A stretch of DNA of 64,000 nucleotides from Cadophora sp. MPI-SDFR-AT-0126 (taxonomy: Eukaryota > Ascomycota > Leotiomycetes > Helotiales > Ploettnerulaceae). Location of the stretch: the NCBI GenBank assembly GCA_020747065.1, contig JAGMVK010000003.1, positions 3,705,132-3,769,131 on the forward strand, read 5' to 3'. Below, in pieces: positions 1 to 10,934 of this stretch (its first letter is position 1; every line of letters starts with the position of its first letter). The notes beneath the pieces are model-generated. The model saw only the letters and a program-made list of their open reading frames with translations. It was not told where the DNA came from and did not search any database. Made by a program: the position numbers and the translations under genes.

Positions 1-240
1 TCCGGTTGGCATATATACTGATTCATGTGTGCTATTACTTCACAGCCGAGCACGAGCGATTGTGAAATAGACCAATTATCAAGCCAAACGGCAAAGAAGT
101 AACATTATTAGCAACCTGCTACCTGGATCAACGCCCCTCACTAAAAGGAACGTGCAAGAAAAGCCAATGCCGGATGATTTCAGTCTAACAAACCTTCCCA
201 TTCCCATCTATCATATATCATTACCTATCAAACCGCCCAT
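1..240. other. Intergenic, 3' flank of the AIF-like gene
   Basis: No coding signal is seen. The stretch lies immediately downstream of the minus-strand AIF-like gene and probably holds its 3' UTR. Confidence 0.5.
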
Positions 241-1398
241 CTAAGGCTTCTTCACAGCTCCACCCTCCACAGCCCCTGGAGCCATCCAAACAAAAAACGT
301 CCTCGACTTGGCCATCCAGACCGCGAAACTCGGCACTTTCCATCCCATAACCTGCGCCACGCCTCCACTCGGGCCCGTAGGCACAAACTGCGTATCCTTC
401 AACGGCTTGAACTCCTTCTGGACAAACAGCTTCTCGTCACCCGCTGCCTTGGCCAGATCGATCCCGATGCTGGTGCCCAGGGGAGCGACGGAGTTGTTGG
501 CGTCAACAACGCTGCCGCCGCTGTAGGATGCGACGTCGCCGATGGCGTAGATACCGGGCTTGTCGGTGCGGAGCGTCTTCTCGTCTGTGATTACGTGGCC
601 GCTTGAGTTGAGCCAGGATTGAGGAAGAAATGTGGAGTTTGGTTTGGGACCCGTGGCGTCGATGAAGACATCTACGGTTCTCGAGGAGCCATCATCGAGA
701 GTCACGGTCGTGCTACCATCTGCGTTCTTCTTGCTGGAAGTAACCTTGACGTCGTTCACGGTCTTGACGCCCAGAGCTTTGAGTCTCGACTCCGCGGCAG
801 CACTGTTCGCCGGTATGAGCTTAGGAAGCAGACGTGGACCTCCAGAGAGAATAGTAGTATCGTGCTTGGGGAACTGAGCACCGACTTCGCCAGCCGTCTC
901 AACTCCAATAGCACCACCACCTGCAATCAAGACCGTCTTCGCAGCCTGGAGAGCCTTTCTTAGCGCCGAGATCTCAGACTTCAACTTCTCCTCGCTCTCA
1001 TTCAATTGCCAGACCGGCGAAACAAAGTACGAACCCGTGGCGATCACGAGACTTGAATACGTGATGTTCTCGCCGTTGCTGATAGACACGGTCTTCTTCT
1101 CTGGATCCAGAGCAGTGGCTTTTCCCTTGACGAGCGTAAACTGTGCGGGATCGTACGAGGCGAATTCCTTTGCGATGGGGAGGAAGACTTTCTCTTCGGG
1201 GATGAGGGTGTCACTGACGACGAGGCGGGGTGCGGCGATGTTCCAGTAGAATTCGGTGTTGGGAGTCACGATTGTGACGTGGTACCGTGTTGAGGGGGTG
1301 AGTTTGGAGACTTTGGGGACGACGTGGCGGAGGAGGTAGTGTGCGACATTGATTCCGGAGTGATGCCCTCCTAGAATGAGGATCTCGTGGGTAGACAT
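241..1398 (-). CDS. AIF/AMID-like FAD-dependent oxidoreductase
   Basis: The gene encodes a 385-aa single-exon flavoprotein of the pyridine nucleotide-disulfide oxidoreductase fold, closest to fungal AIFM2/AMID-type NAD(P)H oxidoreductases. The N-terminal FAD site is ILILGGHHSG (about residues 6-15), the variant common in fungal AMID-like proteins. An ATG triad lies near 120, the second dinucleotide site GGGAIG is at 160-165, and the FAD-closing motif GIYAIGDV is at 282-289. The start is the ATG at 1396-1398, with A at -3 in its context. The frame stays open upstream to 1560 but only through a GTG, which is not a normal fungal start, so the hydrophobic extension there is not counted. There is no signal peptide on the chosen model. 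The role is probably NAD(P)H:quinone-type redox chemistry or redox signalling; the substrate cannot be told. Confidence 0.85.
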   Translation of the reverse strand: MSTHEILILGGHHSGINVAHYLLRHVVPKVSKLTPSTRYHVTIVTPNTEFYWNIAAPRLVVSDTLIPEEKVFLPIAKEFASYDPAQFTLVKGKATALDPEKKTVSISNGENITYSSLVIATGSYFVSPVWQLNESEEKLKSEISALRKALQAAKTVLIAGGGAIGVETAGEVGAQFPKHDTTILSGGPRLLPKLIPANSAAAESRLKALGVKTVNDVKVTSSKKNADGSTTVTLDDGSSRTVDVFIDATGPKPNSTFLPQSWLNSSGHVITDEKTLRTDKPGIYAIGDVASYSGGSVVDANNSVAPLGTSIGIDLAKAAGDEKLFVQKEFKPLKDTQFVPTGPSGGVAQVMGWKVPSFAVWMAKSRTFFVWMAPGAVEGGAVKKP

Positions 1399-2417
1399 TG
1401 TGGTCGAGGTGGTGCTGTTTGTCCGGAGGTTTGGTATGTGTTTGGAGTGGCAGTGAGTGAGGATGAGGAGAGAAACAAGAAGCAAGGTAGGAAGGAAGGA
1501 AGAAAAGAAGGAAAGAAGGAATGGACGACGAGAGGCTAAATAGTTACCGCAGCTATTCACCTTCTCATCTAACTTACTTATCGCAACAAATCGCTTGTGA
1601 TTGTGCTCGTGCTTTCAAATCAGATGAAGATGAGACAGCCCGTTGCGACCGGACAACCACATCGATAGCGTCCGGAGAAAGCAGCCATGACGAGATATGC
1701 GCTCTGGAGGTCCGAGAGTCCAACGACTTACAACATGTACACTCCGGGGACGATGATTTCAGGTGTTGCCATAATCAAAAGCGACTGGGTGGAGTGTAGT
1801 GTAGTGATCAAGAACCACATCAGCTTACGCCACTGTCAGTATTGAAACATCAGAGAGATACGAGTGCCAGCATTTGAGGAAGAGCGCTGCATAATAACTG
1901 AATGCGTACATGTCAGCATGGTTGTCCGATGCGAAGCCTAAACGAGCAAGCAGGTCGTTGAAATAAACTCCGCTCCGTGCTGGTTTTAAATTGGGGACAC
2001 GACATGGCAGGGCTTGGGGAGCTTGCTTTCCTTGGTGTGAAACCTGAAAAAGCGTTCTGGGTTCGAACAACTTTATTAATAGTGAACATTTGCTACTATT
2101 CCAGACTTTGATAGTCCATTTGAACTCACGTCCTCAGCACAGCTCCGATATTCGTCCTGTACGATCCCCTATGCAAAATCGCTGAAGAATTAATGTTGAG
2201 ATGCCTCCTCAAAACATATCCATCAAGCACATCACAACCTCTTCTTCTCCACTTCTGTCTTCATTCCTCGCGTCTCAACAAACCATCCCAGCCAAGCACT
2301 GACACCAAAACCAACGAATGTCCAAAACTGCGGAAACCCTTCCTAGATCACAGGACCTCAAGTCAGTCAACCATTCAGACCAGAGCAGACAGAAGGGTCA
2401 ATAGAACAGAGCTAGCT
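1399..2417. other. Intergenic, promoter side of the AIF-like gene
   Basis: About 1 kb without a credible gene. A purine-rich (AGGAAG)-type stretch at about 1450-1520 lies just upstream of the AIF-like start and may be 5' UTR. Short open frames here start at non-ATG codons or lack conserved motifs. Confidence 0.5.
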
Positions 2418-2753
2418 TTAAGCCGGTAAACCCACCCCAAACTCTGGGTCGATAGCCAGCGTCCCAGGATACAAAATTGCACTCAGTGCAGTGATCCAGT
2501 AAATACTCCCAAAGATTGCAGCAGTGAACAGCGAATCCTTAACCATCGCAGTAGAAGTCAAGCTACCTGTCCGCCAAGTATAAAACAGAGTAGCGAAGCC
2601 GAGACCCAAGCCCATGGACATGGTCTGCCCATTGTGGAATTTGGCGTGGGGGGGCCATCGTGGGTTGAGGACGTGGGTTTCGTTGAAATCGGCGATGAAG
2701 GGACCGAGGATTGCACCCGCTGCTGAGAGGGTGAGGAGGGCTTTTCCGATCAT
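2418..2753 (-). CDS. Small membrane protein, DUF6640-like
   Basis: The gene encodes a 111-aa single-exon protein. The start is an ATG at 2751-2753. Hydrophobic stretches at about 5-23, 48-60 and 74-95 suggest three or four membrane segments. The centre carries a conserved-looking block with N24, E25, T26, H27 and then NPRWPPHAKFHNGQTMS (about 30-46). From memory, this matches a fungal family of unknown function (DUF6640), sometimes labelled acetyltransferase without basis. I see no acetyl-CoA motif. Its function is unknown and its cell location is probably an internal membrane. Confidence 0.7.
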   Translation of the reverse strand: MIGKALLTLSAAGAILGPFIADFNETHVLNPRWPPHAKFHNGQTMSMGLGLGFATLFYTWRTGSLTSTAMVKDSLFTAAIFGSIYWITALSAILYPGTLAIDPEFGVGLPA

Positions 2754-4546
2754 TTTGAAAGCAGAGCAGCGTTGTATTGAGAGAGTCTTGAATTGGATGG
2801 GCTTCAGTTTACAAGCATAAGTACGTTTTTTGAGAGCGGGGTGGTCCTACTACGTGCCTCATTCCTTAAGCCTGTGAATGGTCAACGTCAACGTTGGTCA
2901 GGAAGTTGAAAAATTCAACCCCAAACACGCAACAAGAGAATGCCCGAACAGGGAATACAAACCATCAATTCACCGAAATCAGCTCGAGTCGCTTTCGGAC
3001 CCGGACTTCCCCAATTGGTGTCACATGCCTTATAATCACGAGACATTTCTTGGCTCTTCCTGGAGTCGGCCTGTACGGCATCGTGAGACTGCGGGTGAGG
3101 CGTTCACGGTACGGTCCTTCAGATCATGCAATCGCCCGTCCAGATTCTGCACATTGCTCTTAACGATGTGCAACAAAATCCAGAAACAAATTTCGTGGAT
3201 GTTCTCGTGACTCAATGAATTTTCGTGGTTATTGCTTCCAGCGATGGTGGAAGGCTTCTTTATGGGGTTCGTTCCTCTACTTCTCGTTACACTAAAGCTT
3301 CCAAATTAGCCCTGCTCTGGATGTTTGTTTACTTCATCCTTGCCCTCATCAGGTGACTAACTGAACGTTTCATAACAGGGAGCTTCATTCCATTAGGGTG
3401 GTGTTGGATTGCTGTCCATATCTTTTTTCGATCACGAAAAACACATATTGTCAAAACTCGTCTGGCGCACTCCAGTCGGCAGTTCCTCGCAAGCACTCCA
3501 TGATGCCTCTTTTCACCCTTTTCGTCCCACTCTCACACCAGTCAGGGGCCACGTTTCCAGATATGCTCTCCTATCAATCACAAAACATCGTCTCATTTCA
3601 TTTCGTCGATCCATCCCTCCTTCTCTTCCCTCCCGTCACAACTCTTCATCTCCAAGTACGGAGCATCACATCGGATGGTCGCGTCGGACGAGAACCTCTG
3701 CATCTCTTCCCCACCCTGTCTGCCTCCGTCTGAGTGGACAGCACCAAGCCACGATCTTCATCTCAAACTTTTGTTGCACATCGCAAAATTTTTAGCGTCT
3801 GACCTAGCGCCATAATCACTCGGCCATTTTCTAAAAATAGGTGAGATTCTGCTGAGGAGATTTGGCGATGGCTTCGTTATTTGTTTCGAAGAAGGAAGGC
3901 GCTGCGTTGGATTTTGGCATTGTTGTGTGCCTCTGTCAGTAGAGAGTCTTACGATCCTTAATGACAACCAGATACTTGGTGTGTAAACGACGCCTTTGAG
4001 GTTGAGTCGGTGGAGATGGAGTCGATCACCTGGATTCTAATTTCTGGTTTCGAAAGGAATCGAGATCCAATGCAATTTTCTACACCAAGCTCAAACACCA
4101 TCCCTTGCTTCCGTCAATCGAGAACCTAACAAACATTGAACACGTTGGTCTAGCAATCAAACTCGGTCTTCTGAATCAAGCTCTTTGCCCCGCTCTCTGA
4201 TGGAGGAACAAGGACCCCACCCGAGCCGACCTGTCGGATGGTGAGAGCGGACATGATTGTTGACTTAACTTCGCGTTTGCATTACCTAAACGTCACTGAA
4301 CGGGCCTCATGGGCATAGATGAACTGAAAAGTATCTGGCTTCACATATATCAGAACAATTAATTCTTTGGAGGTCATCTGGCTTCTGCTTACGTCGATCG
4401 GTAGCACTTGCATATATCAGGCTCCTTCCCTTTTACCTCTGCCACCTCAACCACAGTCGACCTTCTCGTCGAAAGATTCATTCTAAACTGAAATAGTATT
4501 CACCGCAATCGAACACCGCTATCAAAGCCCCAACTCATCACCCAAA
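2754..4546. other. Long intergenic region (1.8 kb)
   Basis: No gene could be supported. Several short open frames occur on the plus strand (2878-3210, 3398-3795), but they overlap in different frames, have no motifs and no consistent splice signals. Pyrimidine-rich tracts before 4547 are compatible with a promoter for the downstream oxidoreductase. Confidence 0.45.
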
Positions 4547-5575
4547 ATGCCAACCAATAACGCAGCCTGGCTCCCCGCCAACAACGAACCCCTTAAAGTC
4601 GGACCAGCACCATACACCTCGCCATCCGCCAATGAAGTCGTCATCAAAAATCATGCCATAGCCATCAATCCCGTTGACTCGTACATGCAATCCATGGGCC
4701 CCAATCTCTTCTCAGATATGTTCCACCCCTACATCCTCGGCTCCGACCTCGCTGGCAAAATCGTCGAAGTCGGCTCCTGCGTTACTCGCTTCAAGCCCGG
4801 TGATCGAGTTCTCGGATTCGGTCTCGGCTCTGTGGTCTTCGAAGCGCCCAAGGGGGCCTTCCAGGAATATACCGTCGTGCCAGCTGTAGTCGTTGCGCAT
4901 ATCCCTGACAGTCTTCCTTATGAGAAAGCCGCCGTCCTTCCCATGGGTCTCTCAGTCTCAGGCACAGGACTCTTCCAGAAAAACTACCTGGGTCTCGAAT
5001 ACCCGTCTCTGAACCCCAAACCCACAGGCAAGACTCTTCTTGTCTGGGGCGGCGCGACAAGTATGGCGAGCAACGCCATCCAGCTTGCCGTTGCAGCAGG
5101 CTACGAGGTCGTAACTACTGCTTCGGCCAAGAACTTCGAGTACGTGAAGAACCTAGGCGCGAGCCAAGTCTTCGATTACAACAGCAAGACCGTAGTCGAA
5201 GATCTCATCGAAGCGCTGGAAGGCAAGGACATGGCAGGTGTATTCGACGGCGTCGGTTTCTACGGAGCTTTTGAGGCGTGCGTGGCTGTGATTTCCAAGA
5301 CAAAAGGAAGTAAATTCATCGCAGCTTGCCAGCATCCCAAGGACATCGCGGACGGATCTGGTGTCACAGCGAAGTTCATCATGGGGGCGGAGTTGAGGGA
5401 GAATGAGGTCGGCAAGGTGATCTATGAGGATTTTATGCCGGCTGCTCTGGCTGCTGGGAAGTATATTGCGGTGCCGGAGCCGAAGATTGCTGGGAAGGGA
5501 TTGGAATCGCTGCAAGCTGCAATAGATCTTTGGAAGGCGGGGGTCTCGGCTAGTAAGATTGTGGTGACTTTGTGA
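4547..5575 (+). CDS. MDR-superfamily (zinc-type alcohol dehydrogenase-like) oxidoreductase
   Basis: The gene encodes a 342-aa single-exon protein of the medium-chain dehydrogenase/reductase superfamily, enoyl-reductase/quinone-oxidoreductase-like branch. The GroES-like N-terminal domain includes LGSDLAGKIVEVG (64-76) and PGDRV (84-88). The Rossmann domain includes GGATSMASNAIQLA (168-181), the place of the usual G-x-G/A-x-x-G dinucleotide loop. The four-cysteine structural zinc lobe is absent, as is usual for this branch, so it is probably NADPH-dependent and zinc-independent. The start CCAAAATG has a good fungal context. Similar proteins act on carbonyl or enoyl substrates and are sometimes part of secondary-metabolite clusters, but no synthase is in this window. 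Confidence 0.85.
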   Translation: MPTNNAAWLPANNEPLKVGPAPYTSPSANEVVIKNHAIAINPVDSYMQSMGPNLFSDMFHPYILGSDLAGKIVEVGSCVTRFKPGDRVLGFGLGSVVFEAPKGAFQEYTVVPAVVVAHIPDSLPYEKAAVLPMGLSVSGTGLFQKNYLGLEYPSLNPKPTGKTLLVWGGATSMASNAIQLAVAAGYEVVTTASAKNFEYVKNLGASQVFDYNSKTVVEDLIEALEGKDMAGVFDGVGFYGAFEACVAVISKTKGSKFIAACQHPKDIADGSGVTAKFIMGAELRENEVGKVIYEDFMPAALAAGKYIAVPEPKIAGKGLESLQAAIDLWKAGVSASKIVVTL

Positions 5576-5942
5576 TCGGGTTGAGTAGTTTGAGTATTGT
5601 TTGTTCTTTCCAAAATCGGGTACTTGAAAAACAGAACATGTCTAATTCCATGTGGCTCATCTGGACTTGTGTCTGATGTCTAATTCTTTTTTCTTGGTTG
5701 GCACAAGTAGCGGGCTTGTGCCTGCCCCAGGCAGTCTCTGCGCACAGAGAGACTGTACGGAGGTCAGTAGGTTCGCGAGAGGCACCTGTACATTCTGCCA
5801 GGCAGCAACGCTGCCTACAATCAGTCCTTCCCTCCTTCCAAATTCCCCTTTTTAATCAATAGCAAGATTTCTCAAAACCAGAACATAAACAGAAACTCGG
5901 CAATGCGCCAATTCTCGTTGCTATTGTCTCCAGTCTCCTAGC
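5576..5942. other. Short intergenic region
   Basis: No gene or repeat is seen between the MDR oxidoreductase stop and the decayed small ORF. Confidence 0.4.
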
Positions 5943-6503
5943 ATGTCTCTGCAAACTAACCACAATCGGCTGTCGCCTCCCAACTTCTCTCAGCAATGGG
6001 CAACAGATCACACAGCTCATGCCCTGCCATACCCTACCTTTCGACCACCTAACGCGTCGTCTTCGACACTCGTGGATGCACAGTATATGGCTATAACCCC
6101 CCCCGGCGGGGTTCTCATCAAGGATGCCAACATTCTCGACATGCTCTTCTTGTCGCTCTCTCGTACTTCTACGGCGCAACGCTCACCTAGTGCTGAGGAA
6201 GAAGATCGATTTTATAAGCTCTTACGACGAGTAGGCGCGAAGTGGTGGCTAAGTAGAGATTATCAGATAGACGTGGAAATAGGTACTAGGGAAGTTACTA
6301 AGGAAGAAACAAAGGTACTTGTGCTGGGTTAGCTAGCAGATAAAACTAGGGTGTAGGTGTTGAGATTCAAAAGCGAAAGGGAACTACCTAGAGAGTTTGG
6401 AAGAATGAGCTTGGTGCTAAGTATGGACGAGAAAATACAAATCATAACAGAGTATGGTTCTGAGTTTATTGAGGACGTTATTCAAGTGGAGGAGCATTTG
6501 TAA
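5943..6503 (+). pseudogene. Decayed small fungal gene with two in-frame TAG codons
   Basis: An ATG at 5943 opens a frame of 129 codons ending at a TAG (6330-6332). The same frame continues through a second TAG (6354-6356) and then reads protein-like sequence (VLRFKSERELPREFGRMSL and beyond) to a TAA at 6501-6503, giving about 186 codons. The N-terminal part ends in a charged region with KLLRRVGAKWW. Both TAGs sit where a Trp would be reasonable (LG[W] and V[W]VLRF), as a G-to-A change in TGG would give. An alternative is a 42-nt phase-0 intron, 6315 (GTACTT) to 6356 (TAG), which would make a complete gene, but its donor is poor. The family is an uncharacterised fungal one; no function can be assigned. 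Confidence 0.45.
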
Positions 6504-7494
6504 GACTTGAAGACCTCGCTGAGAGTTAGTGGAAGTAGGTTCACGAGGAGATATACCAGGATACCAGATGTAGGCTTGTGCGCGAAGGGGCAATATACCT
6601 AGTTACACAAGTGGTGTACAATGATTCATTCCATCGATACTTTTTTTTAATGAGAACAGCCTACCATATAAACTATAACCAAACGTCAAACGCCTATTAA
6701 TTCTCTTTTACCACGTGTGTAGAGGGTTGTCACAAGGATGAGGCTGAGAGACTTGAACATCCTGGTCAATGTCCAAGTTGATCAGCAAGAATTGGCAGGT
6801 AGAGCCATACAATTCCTGAATCATGAATCCGGCTCTCGCCAAAGCTTAAATGGAAATTTTCCGGGACTTCCACCTAGCCGGTCGGTTTAATTGAGGTGTG
6901 TAGCTGAAGATCTTGAACACCTCCCTCGAGGCTCTGTTGACATTCTATATCGACTTAGGGTTAGGCTATCTTCAGTCAAAAGAGTGCTGTAGAACTGTTC
7001 GAACCAATTAAGCAAGTCACTCAACCGGACTAGATCCTGCTCAGCCTTCCGTTTCCAGCAATACGTGAAGGTATGCCGCCTGCTACTTGGAGACCTGGGG
7101 TGGCAAGAAATGGTTGGGAGGGTTAAGGTCCATAGGATGACTTACCCAATTGCAAGATTCGAAGAATTGAGACTACGGAGGAATTATGAGCTTGAAATCT
7201 GTTGTTGTACATGGTAGCCAGGCGTACTGATAAGTTCATATCTAAGCTTTCTAAGCCCATTGTCTCATGGTTCGGGCGACGACGATGGGTTGTGGGGCGC
7301 TCTATCCCCACTCGAGGCACATGCTGAACCCCCATTTTCAGTCCATCTTACAAATGTGTAAAGATGCTTCTCAGAAATATGCACTACTCGATACCTTTCC
7401 GTGTCTGGTACGATAAAACACAAATTGAATAAACGATCTTCTGTCGAGAGTACATTGTGCCCAAGGAGCCGAGGCACCCCCCAAAATTGAGCCC
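6504..7494. other. Intergenic region
   Basis: About 1 kb with no supported gene. The minus-strand open frames at 7123-7335 and 7265-7601 are only continuations of the 3' end of the permease gene in other frames. Confidence 0.45.
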
Positions 7495-9126
7495 TCATGT
7501 TGAATATCTCCAGTGCTCTGACCTTTCACCATCGGGTAGCATGTCGGTGTCAATATCCTCCGCTCGGAGATTGACGCCTTGTTCCTTGTTTCTTCTCCCA
7601 TTCTCTCTCTTCATCCAAATTCCAAGAAACAGAACGAAGCAGATGCAAACCACGTTACAACAAGCTGTAGCGATCAGAGTCGGGATATATCTACTCTGTT
7701 CAGCAAAATACTCTACATGAAGCGTCTTGAGAACCTACTTTGGAGCGTATTCTTTCCTGAATGTAGCAGCAGAAAGAATTCCAGCAAGGTTTCCAAGCCC
7801 CACCAAGAACCCAGTGTTCGCCGCTCTGGAGTTCTCGTCCATATTATTGTTGTTGTGCCACGAGTGTACGAGACAACTTGGGACGTACGACCCAGAAGCC
7901 ATCATGAAGCACGCAAAATAAGCTACTCCTTTGTTCTCGAGGACATCAATGGTAGCAAGGATAATCATGCCAATCAAGGATATAACCAAGGACAGCACAA
8001 TATAGTAAGTCCTCTCTCTGAAGTGATCCGAGGACTTTGCAATACACAAGAGTACAAAAAATCCAACGGAATTGGGTGCCACAGTCCACAGATTTGTTTT
8101 TACAACGCTATAGCCAAGTCTTTGAACGATCTAGAAGGTCAGCTCGGTCTAATAGCGGATGAGGTATTCTTACCTGTGGTAGAAAGTTCGAAGTTGTCGA
8201 GAACGCAACTGGGTACGTGAAGCAAATTACAACCCAGATTGGGAATTTCCAGTCTTTCCATGTTTGGAAAGCGGCTCTCATACTGAAGTCGACATTAACT
8301 TTCTTGGAAGAATCTCTCAAGCTTCTTGCTCGAGCTGCAGCCCTTTCGTCATCATTCAGGAACCACGCGCTTTCTGGAGATCCCGGCAACCAGAACACAG
8401 CAATAACACCAACGGCAACAGTCATCCCACCTTCAATCAGAAATAACCACTTCCATCCTTCAATTCTGGACTTGATCTGGAAAACTCCGAAAGCAATGAG
8501 GCCACTGAATGCCGCGGCCAATAGAGCACTTCCAAAAAAGATGGCAATTCGAAATCCCAATTCGTTTCTCTTGTAAAACAGAGTCAAGTAGAACACAACT
8601 CCGGCAAAGAATCCTGCCTCACAAGCTCCTAGAAGAAGTCGTATGACGAGCAAGCCAGCGAAATTTATCGCGGCGCATTGAAGTAGTGCAAGAGATCCCC
8701 AGCATATCATCAAGATAGGCAGAATGACCTTGCCAGAGAATTTCTTCGTCAACAGATTCAAAGGCAAGTCGCAAAGGCCGAAAGGGACATAGAAGAGGAG
8801 AATGAGGAGTGAGTATTCGTTGCCCACGAAGTTCAAGTCAACATCGAGGCCATCCGTCTTAGCGTTCGCCAGATTACTCTGTGATACATGAGCAGGAGCG
8901 CACTTTTTGGGCATCCTTGGCTTACCCGATCAACTGAATTGAAGAAGTACATCTGCTCAGTATTAGCGTTGCCAAATCGAACCAGCGGGATACCGACCAA
9001 GCTCAGAAATGGCAGCAAGACATAGTCGAGCTTCCGAACACAGGACTTTTCAGCCGCCGCATCGATATATGTGCTGACCTGTCCCTGCCCGGACTCTTCG
9101 TCAAGTCTAGAATTTTGCTTCTTCAT
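7495..9126 (-). CDS. MFS permease, Dal5-like anion:cation symporter family
   Basis: The model has five exons (9126-8998, 8952-8926, 8878-8174, 8130-7739, 7690-7495), giving 482 aa, the usual length for Dal5/allantoate-type permeases. The introns are 45, 47, 43 and 48 nt with GT-AG ends. Signature sequence across splice joins is YFFNSVDRSNLANAK, then the loop region near GWKWLFLIEGG and PGSPESAW, then RLGYSVVKTNLWTVAP and EYAPKYIPTLIA. About 12 membrane segments can be placed. The first intron is in-frame and free of stops, so an unspliced form would add 15 residues; removal fits the family better. This class carries organic anions such as allantoate, pantothenate, nicotinate or small acids; the substrate is not known here. 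It is divergent from the 2OG dioxygenase gene with a 587-bp shared upstream region. Confidence 0.85.
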
Positions 9127-9713
9127 GGCAGTGTCAAAACCTGTACATTACTCGATGGCCATCTGTGGAAGGGAAATCCCTGCTTTATAGGGGACTCGAG
9201 GTACAAGGTTATACATGGTTACTTGCTCATCCTTTGCCGCGTTGGACAAGATTCAAAACCCCAAAATGACAAGTTGGTGTCCACCAATTGTGTCAGATTG
9301 ATATCCCCCATCTTTCTGGACTACGACCCTCGATCCACTCGTTCACCAGTCCCATAGGCTTTCATCGGGAAGATAACCCCTTTACCACCTCGCTTGCCCT
9401 TATCTCAGATCCACCCCCATCTTTGTCCATTTTACACCTCTGCCCCTACAATCTCACTTGTAGAGCCAGATCATTCTTATCTTATCTACGCTCACCACTT
9501 TAGCTGGCGTCGGCAGACGCAGACTTCAGCAAAGTGGTGGATACAAAAGTGGGTTCAAAGCTGGGGAAACCTCCGCCGGCAGGCTACCAATATCAACACG
9601 AGTCTATGTTGAGTTCTATTGAGCTTCAAAATTGTACAAAAGCTTGTTGCTTTACTCAAAAAAACAGTGAGACTTCCACCTCTAGTCTTCCTCTCGAATC
9701 TGAAGCTGTAACA
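9127..9713. promoter_or_regulatory. Shared divergent promoter region, permease / 2OG dioxygenase
   Basis: These 587 bp separate two start codons facing away from each other. They hold no gene. The arrangement suggests that the permease and the dioxygenase are co-regulated, but I could not identify a specific operator. Confidence 0.45.
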
Positions 9714-10934
9714 ATGTCGACCCCTCCGATTCTCGATTTCTCCCGTAGGTCAATGTATCCTACGAGTTCGTAATATAAGCTAAGGTCAAAGCCTTCTACA
9801 GCAATGACGCTGTCGCCAAAGTGAAACTGGTTCAGCAAGTAAGAGAATGCTGCTTGCATAATGGGTTCTTCCAGATAATTGGACATCGTGTTCCAGAACA
9901 TCTCCAAAGTCATGTATTCGACTGCTCCAAGAAGTTCTTCAACCAGCCCCTGGATGAGAAGAGGAAAGTCAACAAAGGTGTGTATCGTTGTACTGATCCC
10001 GTTTCCATCTGAAATTATTAGATTTAAATACTTGGAATCGAGGCTACGAGCTCCTGCGTTCCCAGATGTTGGAGGAGGGGACGGCGCCAGAGCTGAAAGA
10101 GGGGTACTACATTGGCGAGGATCTTCCAACAACACATCCATACTTTGTCCAGAAGAAACTGAACAGCGGTCCAAATATATGGCCCGAGTCCATGGAAGGT
10201 GTAGATGAATTCAAGCAGACGACCATGGAGTACTACCACGAAACTTGCAAACTCGCCAAAGACATCCTCAGAGTTCTTGCCTTGACGCTAGAACTCCCTG
10301 AAACGTTCTTCGATGAGTTTACATCTGGTGCTGTTGCAACCATGCAGTTGTTGCATTATCCTCCCCAGCCGGCGGACACAGACGAGAAGTTGAGCAGAGG
10401 GATTGGCGCTCATACGGACTTTGGAGCTGTCACACTTCTGCTGCAGGAAGAGGTTGATGGGTTGCAGGTCTGGGACAAAGATACTCTAACGTGGCTTGAT
10501 GTGCGTAAGATACCCTCTATTAATGATTAAGTTAAGCTAAGGAGAATAGGTTGTGCCAACAAAGGGAGCCTATGTTGTTAACCTTGGCAATATGTTCATG
10601 AGATGGTGAGCATACCAGCTGGTCCAAAATCTTCCCTCAGCTAACAGTATATAGGTCTAACGATAAATACATCTCGAATATCCACCGTGTCATCAACAAG
10701 TCCGGCAAAGAGAGATATTCGATTCCGGTGTTCTTCTCGGGGAACCCAGACTACCTCATCGAGTGCCTGCCAAATTGCTGTGGGGTCGGGCAGACGCCGT
10801 CATATCCCCCAATCTACGTTGCTGATGTGGTGGGTGGAAGTTACAGAGAGAGTTATGGTCGTGCACAAGCTCACAAAGAGAGGTCTCAGGGACAAGAGCC
10901 CGCGCTTGATGCGAGGCAAGAGGTAATGGTGTGA
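9714..10934 (+). CDS. 2-oxoglutarate/Fe(II)-dependent dioxygenase (isopenicillin N synthase-like fold)
   Basis: The model has five exons (9714-9744, 9792-9977, 10022-10500, 10550-10605, 10655-10934), giving 343 aa. The introns are 47, 44, 49 and 49 nt, GT-AG. The N-terminal DIOX_N part includes VRECCLHNGFFQIIGH. The C-terminal double-stranded beta-helix carries the iron triad H203-x-D205 (GAHTDFG) and H261 (NIHRVI), and the 2OG-binding R271-x-S273 (RYSIP). All catalytic residues are present. Such enzymes hydroxylate or desaturate small molecules; in fungi they often sit beside a transporter for the substrate. Divergent pairing with a Dal5-like permease suggests uptake and oxidation of a small acid or nucleobase-like nutrient, which is an inference only. 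Confidence 0.88.

Noticed and set aside
619..963. Plus-strand ORF of 114 codons
   Set aside because: Antisense to the AIF-like flavoprotein, whose motifs are clear on the other strand.
1399..1560. N-terminal extension of the AIF-like protein with a hydrophobic segment
   Set aside because: It can only begin at GTG; the ATG at 1398 has better context and matches family length.
7579..8220. Plus-strand ORF of 213 codons
   Set aside because: Antisense to the Dal5-like permease, and spans its introns.
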